Shown here in pieces: positions 17,795 through 25,223 of a stretch of DNA of 64,000 nucleotides. The DNA is taken from assembly GCA_964604705.1 (NCBI GenBank), contig CAZSAP010000005.1:226534-290533 (forward strand). Direction: 5' to 3'. Below the pieces are notes generated by a model, which was given only the letters and a program-made list of their open reading frames with translations, was not told the origin of the DNA and did not search any database. Position numbers and translations under genes: made by a program. This DNA is from JAAXVQ01 sp964604705. GTDB lineage: Bacteria; Oederibacteriota; JAAXVQ01. Within the stretch, counting starts at the first letter, position 1. Each line of letters starts with the position of its first letter.

Positions 17795-19452
17795 TGAAAC
17801 GAAGTCAATTCACCATTGCACATTATTTTTGTCTATTCCTTGTTAGTTTTATCGTTTATTCAAATAATGCAAACGCTGAGTTTCAAACTGCGGAATTTGA
17901 CGAGTTTTATTATTCGTATTCCTCACAACCACAGCCAAGCCGTTTAAACGAAGCCTTAGATTATTTTGTTCATGTAACCGGTACCGCTGGGATTTTTGAA
18001 AATGAAAAAAAATACAAGTTATTCATTCAATCGAGAGCTCGCTTTTTTGCCGAGCTTAGCAATACCAATCCTTCGTTGGCACGTCATGCAGAGTCGCTTT
18101 TTCCACAAGTATATTGGGCACAGAAATCAATTTTATTAGAAATATTTAGACGTTCCAAAGAACCAGGTATAAAATCGGCTCTTGAGCGATGGAGTCGTAA
18201 TGAAGAAGATGATGATCGGCGACTTATGCTTGAACAAGCAGCGATAATTAATGATTCGGAAAATGGATGGTTGTTCAAACCTATTTTAAGCCCTAATACG
18301 TTAGAAGAGCAATGGGCTGTTTTTTTTGCATCTGGAAATACTGCTGCAATTACCAATAGCATTAAATGCTTAAATCATTCAGATGTACGTTCGGATACCT
18401 CAACTGCTTATTCGGAGTTTTTGCACGATGAAAAGAAAAGTCCATTACAAACTTTGGTTTACAGTAAATTAAATTGTTATGCTTTTTATTTTCCGGAAGT
18501 TCGTTCAGCAATTTTTACGCTTCTTCAAGCTAATGATACAAAGCAAATTGGTGAAAAACACGAATTATATGAGATGTTGGCTTGGCGCTATCTGGATTCA
18601 GAAGATAGAGAAGGTTTAAGACAATTAATGCCCATACTAGTGATACTTTGGGACCGACAACCAGAGAAGTTGATTTATGCGCGCGGCGCAATTTCAGTAA
18701 TGGAAATGAAGGAACAAGATGTTCAGCAAGCAGTCAAGCAATTAAGTTCAATAGCCCCAATATGGGCAGCGCGATTAGAAGCTTTTTATATATATTTTAT
18801 AAATAAAAAAAGACTTTCAACAGGTGATTGGAAAGAGTTGCAAATTAGCGGAGACCAATTTGTTACTAGATTTTTAGAAAATTTAAAAGCCATTAAATCT
18901 TTTCGAACATATGAGCAATTGGAATTTTCACCTAAATTAAGCTCGCATAATGAACTAATCAGGTTTCGTCAACAAATAAAAAATATTTCAAAAGAAAATG
19001 GAAGTTTTGGTTGGCAACGCGATGGGGAACAGCAAACCGCATGGAAACAAAAAGAAAATCAATTTTATTTTTGGGCGGAAAGTCAAAAAAAATGGGTCGA
19101 AATTAGAAATCAACAAATTCGTGATCGGATTTTAGAAGTATCTACATTAGATAGTTGGATAGAACTTTTCTCACATGCTAAGCCACTTGGTTATTATCAA
19201 TTTACAGGTGATACTCAAGCGTTTAAAATTAGAATAAAATATGAGCTGGATATTAAAAGTTTTTTAATGATATGGGCCGATTCATTTTCACCGTGTATTT
19301 TACCAAATATGATTCTCAAACAGATACCGATATTAGTTGATATTGATGGTCGTACAGGTGAACTAATATGTTTTCAGATAAACAGTGTATATAATGAAGG
19401 AACGAGCGAAAAAATCAAGATTGAGAAGAATTATTTTAATATACAAAAATAA
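17794..19452 (+). CDS. Exported protein of unknown function
   Basis: A 552-residue protein I do not recognise. It begins with a signal peptide (about residues 1-28: a basic start, a hydrophobic core CLFLVSFIVY, and an ANA-type cleavage site). The rest looks mainly helical and soluble, with no metal-binding or nucleotide motifs that I can see and no further membrane segment. Its ATG shares one base with the galT stop, so it is probably cotranscribed. The gene is visibly more AT-rich than its upstream neighbours. A 13-bp inverted repeat follows the stop. A periplasmic or surface-associated role is inferred only from the signal peptide. Confidence 0.75.
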   Translation: MKRSQFTIAHYFCLFLVSFIVYSNNANAEFQTAEFDEFYYSYSSQPQPSRLNEALDYFVHVTGTAGIFENEKKYKLFIQSRARFFAELSNTNPSLARHAESLFPQVYWAQKSILLEIFRRSKEPGIKSALERWSRNEEDDDRRLMLEQAAIINDSENGWLFKPILSPNTLEEQWAVFFASGNTAAITNSIKCLNHSDVRSDTSTAYSEFLHDEKKSPLQTLVYSKLNCYAFYFPEVRSAIFTLLQANDTKQIGEKHELYEMLAWRYLDSEDREGLRQLMPILVILWDRQPEKLIYARGAISVMEMKEQDVQQAVKQLSSIAPIWAARLEAFYIYFINKKRLSTGDWKELQISGDQFVTRFLENLKAIKSFRTYEQLEFSPKLSSHNELIRFRQQIKNISKENGSFGWQRDGEQQTAWKQKENQFYFWAESQKKWVEIRNQQIRDRILEVSTLDSWIELFSHAKPLGYYQFTGDTQAFKIRIKYELDIKSFLMIWADSFSPCILPNMILKQIPILVDIDGRTGELICFQINSVYNEGTSEKIKIEKNYFNIQK

Positions 19453-19459
19453 TTAAACT

Positions 19460-19508
19460 GTTCAAGGATGCACTTGTATGGAGTGACCAATTAAATGCAT
19501 CCTTGAAC
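19460..19508. terminator. Long inverted repeat between convergent genes
   Basis: Two perfectly complementary 13-base arms, 19460-19472 (GTTCAAGGATGCA) and 19496-19508, flank a 23-base AT-rich centre. It lies between the convergent ends of the exported-protein gene and the PilZ gene, the usual place for a bidirectional terminator. No T-run follows directly on either side, so classic intrinsic termination is uncertain. Confidence 0.5.
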
Positions 19509-19518
19509 GATTAAATAT

Positions 19519-19887
19519 TCATTTAGCTGTTTTTTGGTGTTTGCTGGAATTAATTTCTGAAATGATAGTATCCAATTCCGCTAAATGATCAATGTTCAAT
19601 GGTGAAAGCTTAATTCCACATGTGGTACATTGTTTATTAGCATCCCAACGTTTCCATTGAATTTCACCATTTCCTTTAATTTTACTAAAAGGCTGAGGTA
19701 ATTCTAAAACGAAATCCATTACTTTAGATGTAATTGCATGGATGGGGTTGGAAAAACTGATTTTCATTCCATTAATACTTAAATCATCAATTTTTCCATG
19801 TACTTCAATCGGTTGTTCTTGTTTCTCTAGAGTGCAAATAATAGGCAACTCAACTTCAACCCGTTCATTTAAACGCTTGGCATTCAC
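19519..19887 (-). CDS. PilZ-domain protein, probable c-di-GMP receptor
   Basis: A 122-residue single-domain protein. Both c-di-GMP-binding motifs are present: RxxxR at residues 5-9 (RLNER) and DxSxxG at residues 35-40 (DLSING). The start is GTG at 19887-19885, seven bases after AAGGAGG and overlapping the stop of the upstream 56-codon gene (GTGA). Known PilZ proteins change the activity of a partner when c-di-GMP binds. The window encodes a GGDEF cyclase and an HD-GYP protein that could supply and remove the ligand. The coupled ribbon-helix-helix gene is the most likely partner or regulator. Confidence 0.88.
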   Translation of the reverse strand: MNAKRLNERVEVELPIICTLEKQEQPIEVHGKIDDLSINGMKISFSNPIHAITSKVMDFVLELPQPFSKIKGNGEIQWKRWDANKQCTTCGIKLSPLNIDHLAELDTIISEINSSKHQKTAK

Positions 19888-20054
19888 CGTCTATCCTCCT
19901 TTTTTAATTTCTTGAGTTTTGCAGAGTCGTCCAAATAAGATTCTAGAGCCTCGCGTATAAGGTAACTTAAACTACGTTTTTGTTCTTCGGAAATAAGTTT
20001 TAATTGATCAATAAGTCGTGATTCATGATCCGAAATATAAAAATTAATAATCAT
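19884..20054 (-). CDS. Small ribbon-helix-helix (CopG/MetJ-Arc type) DNA-binding protein
   Basis: A 56-residue gene on the minus strand, running from ATG 20054 to TGA 19884. It starts MIINFYISDHESRLIDQL, continues with a basic SLSYLIREALESYL helix and ends in a Lys-rich tail. The beta-strand (INFYIS) plus two amphipathic helices with SLSYLIREAL are the pattern of a ribbon-helix-helix DNA-binding domain, and the length fits. AAAGGAGGAA lies upstream of the ATG. The stop overlaps the GTG start of the PilZ gene, so both are made from one transcript. It is probably an autorepressor acting on the AT-rich repeats just upstream. An antitoxin role is possible, but no toxin is adjacent. Confidence 0.72.
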   Translation of the reverse strand: MIINFYISDHESRLIDQLKLISEEQKRSLSYLIREALESYLDDSAKLKKLKKEDRR

Positions 20055-20065
20055 TATAATTTATT

Positions 20066-20145
20066 CCTCCTTTGAAGATATTATAATATATTAAAATATA
20101 TTGTAAATAATAAAATATAAATATATTGAATTCTTTTTACTTGTT
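20066..20145. promoter_or_regulatory. AT-rich divergent regulatory region with repeated AATATA elements
   Basis: The 144-base gap between the divergent ribbon-helix-helix gene and the TPR-SPOR gene is almost pure A/T. It contains several iterations of AATATATT/AATATA, including the near-palindrome AATATATTAAAATATATT at about 20085-20102 and a further ATATATT near 20121. Repeated short palindromes next to a ribbon-helix-helix gene are typical operator structure. This is inferred from position and composition only; promoters for both directions would overlap it. Confidence 0.4.
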
Positions 20146-20198
20146 TTTATTTATTTGTTCTATTAATCTCTAGTAAAATAGATGAAAGAGATTTACCT

Positions 20199-21194
20199 AT
20201 GCCAATATATCACTGCATAAAAAAAATTATACTATGTTGGTTGATGGTCGTTGCGATCACTAGCAAATCTGCGGTCCATGCAGATGAACTGAAAGCTGAT
20301 GTGTTATATATTTATGCAATGCAAGCGTTTAACCTTAAAGATGACAATAAAGCACAACAATGTTTTGGAGAATTGATTGCAAATTATCCAAAATCACGAT
20401 GGCATTGGGGCGCTCAATTGCGTTTGGCGGATTTATCTGAGGACCCGTTGCAAGCGGAAAAATTATATTTACAAGTTGTTGAACAAACAGAAATGCCGGA
20501 ATGGGCCAACGAAGCGCGTTGGGGCTTATCTATAAATAGATTTGCAGCGGGGCGATTTAAAGAAGCTTTAGCTGTCTTTTTAATAATTTCACAAAATGAA
20601 GATGTGCGGCAAACTGATGCGTATTATTATGCAGGATTATGCTATATAGCACTAAAACAATTTACAGAAGCTGAAAAAGTTATTAATATAGTTCTAGCGA
20701 AAAATCTACACCCCACTTTTCGTGAGATGGCGTTACGAAGCCTCGCGGATATAGAACGAATACAAACTTCTACGTTTTCGAATGTTCTGGAATCACGATC
20801 ACGACAGACACGAAATCACGATAATACTGAAGATGCAGTGTCTAATTCTGTACATGAGGTAAATACTGAAACTTCTCGAATAGCAATACGAGACGAAATT
20901 AGGAATGTGGATAATGAAATTGAGTCGAGAATAGAATCGCAACATGCTTATTCTGTTCAAGTTGGAGCCTTTTCAAATGCAGAATACGCTTCCAGGCTTA
21001 TGATTAAATTAAAAAATAAAAAGTATCCTTCGTTTTTGCTAAAAGTGAAATCTGGTGATGAAACATTTCATCAAGTTAGAATTGGACGTTTTTCAACACG
21101 TGAAGAAGCTGAGAACTTTTTGATTTCCTTTCAGAATAAAGAAAAAATGCCGGGCTTGATTGTAATCATTAAAGCGGATAAAGCCATTAAGTGA
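20199..21194 (+). CDS. Exported TPR protein with C-terminal SPOR domain
   Basis: A 331-residue protein with a signal peptide (about 1-28, ending VHADEL), then TPR-like helical repeats (AMQAFNLKDDNKAQQCFGEL, NRFAAGRFKEALAVF and AGLCYIALKQFTEAEKV). A polar linker follows, and residues about 250-328 form a SPOR domain (YSVQVGAFSNAEYASRLM, then HQVRIGRFSTREEAENF). SPOR domains bind denuded peptidoglycan at division sites, so the protein is probably periplasmic and wall-associated. Base composition is AT-rich like the neighbouring exported protein. It ends 42 bases before mutS. Confidence 0.85.
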   Translation: MPIYHCIKKIILCWLMVVAITSKSAVHADELKADVLYIYAMQAFNLKDDNKAQQCFGELIANYPKSRWHWGAQLRLADLSEDPLQAEKLYLQVVEQTEMPEWANEARWGLSINRFAAGRFKEALAVFLIISQNEDVRQTDAYYYAGLCYIALKQFTEAEKVINIVLAKNLHPTFREMALRSLADIERIQTSTFSNVLESRSRQTRNHDNTEDAVSNSVHEVNTETSRIAIRDEIRNVDNEIESRIESQHAYSVQVGAFSNAEYASRLMIKLKNKKYPSFLLKVKSGDETFHQVRIGRFSTREEAENFLISFQNKEKMPGLIVIIKADKAIK

Positions 21195-21236
21195 TTTTCT
21201 TGAAAGTTATGTTAATGAAAATTAAGGGGAAAATAC

Positions 21237-23858
21237 GTGAAAAAGCCGGGACAAGAAAATTCCACACCTATGATGCAGCAATATTGGAAAGCGAAAGAAG
21301 AGCATCCGGATGCTTTGTTGCTTTTTAGGTTAGGTGATTTTTATGAATTGTTCGGCGAAGATGCCAAAGAAGCTTCTTCTTTGCTAGATATCACATTAAC
21401 TGCGAGATCTTCAGGGGAGGGGCGGACCGTTAAAGTTCCGATGTGTGGTGTACCGTATCATGCGGCAGATGCCTATATCGCTAGATTATTAAAAGCTGGC
21501 CGGAAAGTAGCTGTTGTAGAACAGGTAGAAGATCCTAAAAAGACCAAAGGGATGGTTAAACGTGAATTAGTTCGTGTTATCACACCAGGTACAATTCTTG
21601 AACAAACTAATTTAGACGCTAAACAAAATAATTATTTAGTCTCAATGGTATGGGAACGAGAACGCTTAGGGATGTCAGCTATTGATCTTTCGACTGGAGA
21701 GTTTTCAATAACAGAATTTTCAACAGCGGATTCACTTGATGCACTATTTATAGAGCTTAATCGATTACATCCATCCGAACTATTAATTCCCGATGATATT
21801 GAAAGCACGCTTTTTTCTGCTTTAACTCAATTAGGGTTTGCGTACATTACAAAACGACCAGGATTTCAATTTGATTCAGATGCGGGGAGAAGTAGGCTCT
21901 TAGAACATTTTCAACTAATGTCACTTCAGGAATTTGCCTGTGAGGAGTTTACGCTTGGACTTGGGGCCGCATCTGCGGTACTACAATATTTAGCCGAAAC
22001 ACAAAGAAGTTCGCTTACACACATTCGTAAACTTACTCCGTATTATATTCAGACACATATGATTTTGGATCCTTCAACTATTCGGAATCTTGAATTGGTA
22101 AAAAATTCCATAGATGCATCACGACAATACTCGCTTTTAAATATGATGGATTATACAAATACAGCTATGGGAGCCCGACGCCTGTATCGGTGGTTGGTAC
22201 GCCCGCTTTTAGATGTAAATATTATATCCTCTCGTCAGACTGCGGTTGCCGAATTAGTTGATTCATTACATCTCAGACAAAGCATTACGGAATTATTAAA
22301 AGGGTTTCATGATTTAGAACGTCTGGCAGGACGAGTTGGTAGTGGAACGGCACATGCACGCGATTTAGTTGCACTTTCAACCTCGTTACAGCGCATTCCG
22401 GCTCTAAAAGAACTATTAAAACCGCTAAGATCAAATATGCTCAGCTCGATGTCGCAATCGATACCTTCATGTGAGGAATTACAACGCTTGTTGGCACATG
22501 CCTTAATGGCTGAGCCACCAGTTTCAATTAAAGAAGGTGGGATTATACGTAGTGGTTTTAATCCGGATGTTGATGAACTGCGTTCGTTATCGAAAACCGG
22601 AAAAACATTTATTGCCGAATTACAGGTACGTGAGCGGGAACGGACGGGTATTGGTTCTCTTAAGGTTGAGTTCAATTCAGTCTTTGGTTACTATATTGAA
22701 GTTACTCGAGCGAATTCGAAATTAGTCCCGGATGATTATCAAAGAAAACAAACTTTAGTGAATGCCGAACGATATATTACGCCTGAGCTAAAGGAATATG
22801 AACTGAAGGTTTTAGGGGCGGAAGAGAAATTGATGGCACTTGAACTGGAGTTGTTTTTAAAACTGCGGAGTCAGGTTGCTGAACAATTATCTGAAATTTT
22901 AAACGCCGGGTCATGTATTGCTGATTTGGATGTATTGCTGTCACTTGCTGAATTGGCTAGCCGTCAAAATTATTGTCGCCCCATTGTTGACGAAGGTTGT
23001 CAGCTGATCATCCGTGAAGGCCGGCATCCCGTTGTTGAACAATTAACGACACAGTCATTTGTAGCCAATGATGTAATGCTTGATAACGATGATCAACAGG
23101 TTGTTGTTTTAACTGGCCCTAATATGGCTGGCAAATCGACTTATCTGCGCCAGGTTGCACTCATTGTCATAATGGCCCAAATCGGCGGTTTTGTTCCTGC
23201 GGCAGCGGCTCATATTGGGGTGGTTGATCGTGTTTTTACCCGTGTCGGTGCTTCGGATAATTTGGCTGGTGGACAAAGTACGTTTATGGTTGAGATGACA
23301 GAAACGGCCAATATCCTGAGAAATGCTTCGGAACGTTCGTTGGTTATCTTGGATGAAGTAGGACGCGGGACGGCAACCTTTGATGGAGTCTCCATTGCTT
23401 GGGCCATCGTAGAATATTTACATGATGTCATTCGAGCCAAAACACTATTTGCGACGCACTATTATGAAATCACAGAATTGGCTTTAACAAAAGCGCGGGT
23501 TAAAAACTTTAATATTGCCGTTAAAGAGTGGAAGGAAGAGATAATCTTTTTACGAAAAATTATCCAAGGAAGTGCCGATCGTTCGTACGGAATCCAAGTT
23601 GCGCGTTTGGCGGGATTGCCGAAAAGTGTAATTGAAAGGTCGCGCGAAGTTCTTACCAACTTAGAACGTGCCAACTATACTGATTCGGGCAATTCGAGGC
23701 TGGCGCTGCATGCGGGTGAAACAATTACAGAGCAACCTAGCTTATTTGCTGGAACTTTTTCGCATGAGATTATCGAACGCTTGAAAACGTTGGATATTAA
23801 CCAGCTCACTCCGCTTGAATCTTTAAATCTAATCGCTGATTTCAAATCGAAAATCTAA
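21237..23858 (+). CDS. mutS: DNA mismatch repair protein MutS
   Basis: Full-length MutS of 873 residues with a GTG start after AAGGGGA. The mismatch-contacting Phe-x-Glu is present (DFYELF, F35 and E37). The core, clamp and ATPase domains follow: Walker A GPNMAGKST (about 628-636), the VGASDNLAGGQSTFMVEM segment, Walker B LVILDEVGRGTATFDG, and the THYYE motif. It recognises mismatches and recruits MutL, which is encoded at 39.6 kb. No mutH is seen, and MutL carries the endonuclease motif, so this is a methyl-independent type of repair system. Confidence 0.98.
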   Translation: MKKPGQENSTPMMQQYWKAKEEHPDALLLFRLGDFYELFGEDAKEASSLLDITLTARSSGEGRTVKVPMCGVPYHAADAYIARLLKAGRKVAVVEQVEDPKKTKGMVKRELVRVITPGTILEQTNLDAKQNNYLVSMVWERERLGMSAIDLSTGEFSITEFSTADSLDALFIELNRLHPSELLIPDDIESTLFSALTQLGFAYITKRPGFQFDSDAGRSRLLEHFQLMSLQEFACEEFTLGLGAASAVLQYLAETQRSSLTHIRKLTPYYIQTHMILDPSTIRNLELVKNSIDASRQYSLLNMMDYTNTAMGARRLYRWLVRPLLDVNIISSRQTAVAELVDSLHLRQSITELLKGFHDLERLAGRVGSGTAHARDLVALSTSLQRIPALKELLKPLRSNMLSSMSQSIPSCEELQRLLAHALMAEPPVSIKEGGIIRSGFNPDVDELRSLSKTGKTFIAELQVRERERTGIGSLKVEFNSVFGYYIEVTRANSKLVPDDYQRKQTLVNAERYITPELKEYELKVLGAEEKLMALELELFLKLRSQVAEQLSEILNAGSCIADLDVLLSLAELASRQNYCRPIVDEGCQLIIREGRHPVVEQLTTQSFVANDVMLDNDDQQVVVLTGPNMAGKSTYLRQVALIVIMAQIGGFVPAAAAHIGVVDRVFTRVGASDNLAGGQSTFMVEMTETANILRNASERSLVILDEVGRGTATFDGVSIAWAIVEYLHDVIRAKTLFATHYYEITELALTKARVKNFNIAVKEWKEEIIFLRKIIQGSADRSYGIQVARLAGLPKSVIERSREVLTNLERANYTDSGNSRLALHAGETITEQPSLFAGTFSHEIIERLKTLDINQLTPLESLNLIADFKSKI

Positions 23859-23960
23859 CTATATCCTATCGTTTTAAATCGCCTGGATTTTACAATTCAT
23901 TTTCTCCAAAAAATGTCGATACTGTACTAAATATTCTGAGCGTGAAGAGACTGTGCATCT

Positions 23961-24437
23961 ATGCAAAAAATCGCCGAACATCTGTATGTATCACAGTGTC
24001 ATGAATGTAGTCAGTTAACAGCTGATAATTATGCTCGGATTTATTGTTGCCATTGGCCTTGTGAGCAAAGTCGCAAACCTCGTAACGGGGCAGGAACTTG
24101 TATAGGGCAAAAGATACTGCCGAACGAAATTCCTCAGACACTGTTTTTTTTAGAATTAGAAAATATGGAAATTCCAAGATATCAAGTTTCTGATTTTAAT
24201 CAACACTTGGATTTGGTCGATCGCCTACTAAAACGATATGATGTAATAATAAGCAGCGAAAATGCAGAATCACGTGCGCCTTCTTTAGCCCTTTTATGGA
24301 TGTCCTTTCGTGGTCAGCTAATCAGTCGCAGTTCCTTTGCTGCGGCACGTGCTGATTTTACACGCATTTACCCCCGATATACTCCGTGGCCGGGGTGGGT
24401 GATTTTTTTCGAACAAGAATGGGATGCATTTAAATAA
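23961..24437 (+). CDS. Dual-specificity-phosphatase-like protein lacking the catalytic Cys
   Basis: A 158-residue protein. The N-terminus (HLYVSQCHECSQL) and the C-terminal half (DFNQHLDLVDRLL, then PSLALLWMSFRG and IYPRYTPWPGWVIFF) match the layout of small bacterial dual-specificity phosphatases. The expected HCx5R signature reads SSENAESR, residues 98-105: the nucleophile Cys is Ser99 (codon AGC), the His is Ser98 and the loop Gly is Ala102, while Arg105 is kept. No clear general-acid Asp is seen upstream. It is therefore likely a non-catalytic pseudophosphatase that may bind phosphoproteins. No convincing ribosome site precedes ATG 23961. Family assignment is by eye and moderately sure. 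Confidence 0.6.
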   Translation: MQKIAEHLYVSQCHECSQLTADNYARIYCCHWPCEQSRKPRNGAGTCIGQKILPNEIPQTLFFLELENMEIPRYQVSDFNQHLDLVDRLLKRYDVIISSENAESRAPSLALLWMSFRGQLISRSSFAAARADFTRIYPRYTPWPGWVIFFEQEWDAFK

Positions 24438-24661
24438 GTATATTAAAAATATTCTGTTTTTTCCTTTTTGAAAAGAGTATGATTGTGATGAATCTAAATG
24501 AAAGCCAGTATCCCAAAGGTGGTGAATTTAAGTTTGGGTAAACATAACTGTGGCTTTTATCTCTTCCTTCACGCTAATCTTTCGTTTAAACAATCTTTAA
24601 AAGATAAAAATGGATTTTTTTTGCGTATATCATTCTACGATGCGTTTCAAGGAGGTTAAGT

Positions 24662-25192
24662 ATGTGTGATTCTGAACACACGTCTACCTGTCCAGAAGTC
24701 TCAACCGCTGAACTCATGGAACGTCTAAACGCTGTTTTAAAACAATATCACTCCGTTCCGGGGGCTCTAATTCCGGTATTGCAAATTGCCCAAGGTATTT
24801 TTGGGTATTTACCTGAAAATGTACTTAAAGAAATCAGTCGAGGTTTGAATATTCCGTATTCAGAGGTTGCAGGTGTTGTAGGATTTTATTCTTTCTTTTC
24901 CACGACACCCCGTGGCAAGCACGTCGTTCGGGTTTGTTTAGGAACAGCATGCTATGTTAGGGGCGGTATCAGGGTTTTAGAGGCTATTAAGAAAAAATTG
25001 GGCATTGATGTGGGGAGCACAACTTCCGATCGTCTGTTTTCACTTGAAATCGGACGTTGTTTTGGCGCATGTGGATTGGCTCCTGTTATTATGATTGATC
25101 AAGATGTTCATCATCGAGTAAATCCGAATAAATTGGATGCGATTTTTGAATGCTATCGGAATACCGATTCGATTGTTGCAAAAAGTCGTTAA
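24662..25192 (+). CDS. hydC: [FeFe] hydrogenase subunit HydC (NuoE-like [2Fe-2S] protein)
   Basis: A 176-residue NuoE/HydC protein starting at ATG 24662 after AAGGAGG. A helical N-terminal part (LIPVLQIAQGIFGYLPENVL) is followed by a thioredoxin-like fold binding one [2Fe-2S] cluster through Cys92, Cys97, Cys133 and Cys137 (CLGTAC and CFGAC). It passes electrons between NADH/FMN chemistry on HydB and the hydrogenase subunit. It heads a hydC-hydB-hydA operon with gaps of 31 and 12 bases. The 224-base region upstream should contain the promoter, but I cannot pick one with confidence. Confidence 0.93.
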   Translation: MCDSEHTSTCPEVSTAELMERLNAVLKQYHSVPGALIPVLQIAQGIFGYLPENVLKEISRGLNIPYSEVAGVVGFYSFFSTTPRGKHVVRVCLGTACYVRGGIRVLEAIKKKLGIDVGSTTSDRLFSLEIGRCFGACGLAPVIMIDQDVHHRVNPNKLDAIFECYRNTDSIVAKSR

Positions 25193-25223
25193 GGGTTTGA
25201 TACTTCAATGAGGTGATTTATAT

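Noticed and set aside
24438..24661. Gap before hydC searched for riboswitch, tRNA or promoter
   Set aside because: Only AT-rich sequence and short repeats (CCCAAA/TTTGGG) are seen; nothing specific enough to annotate.
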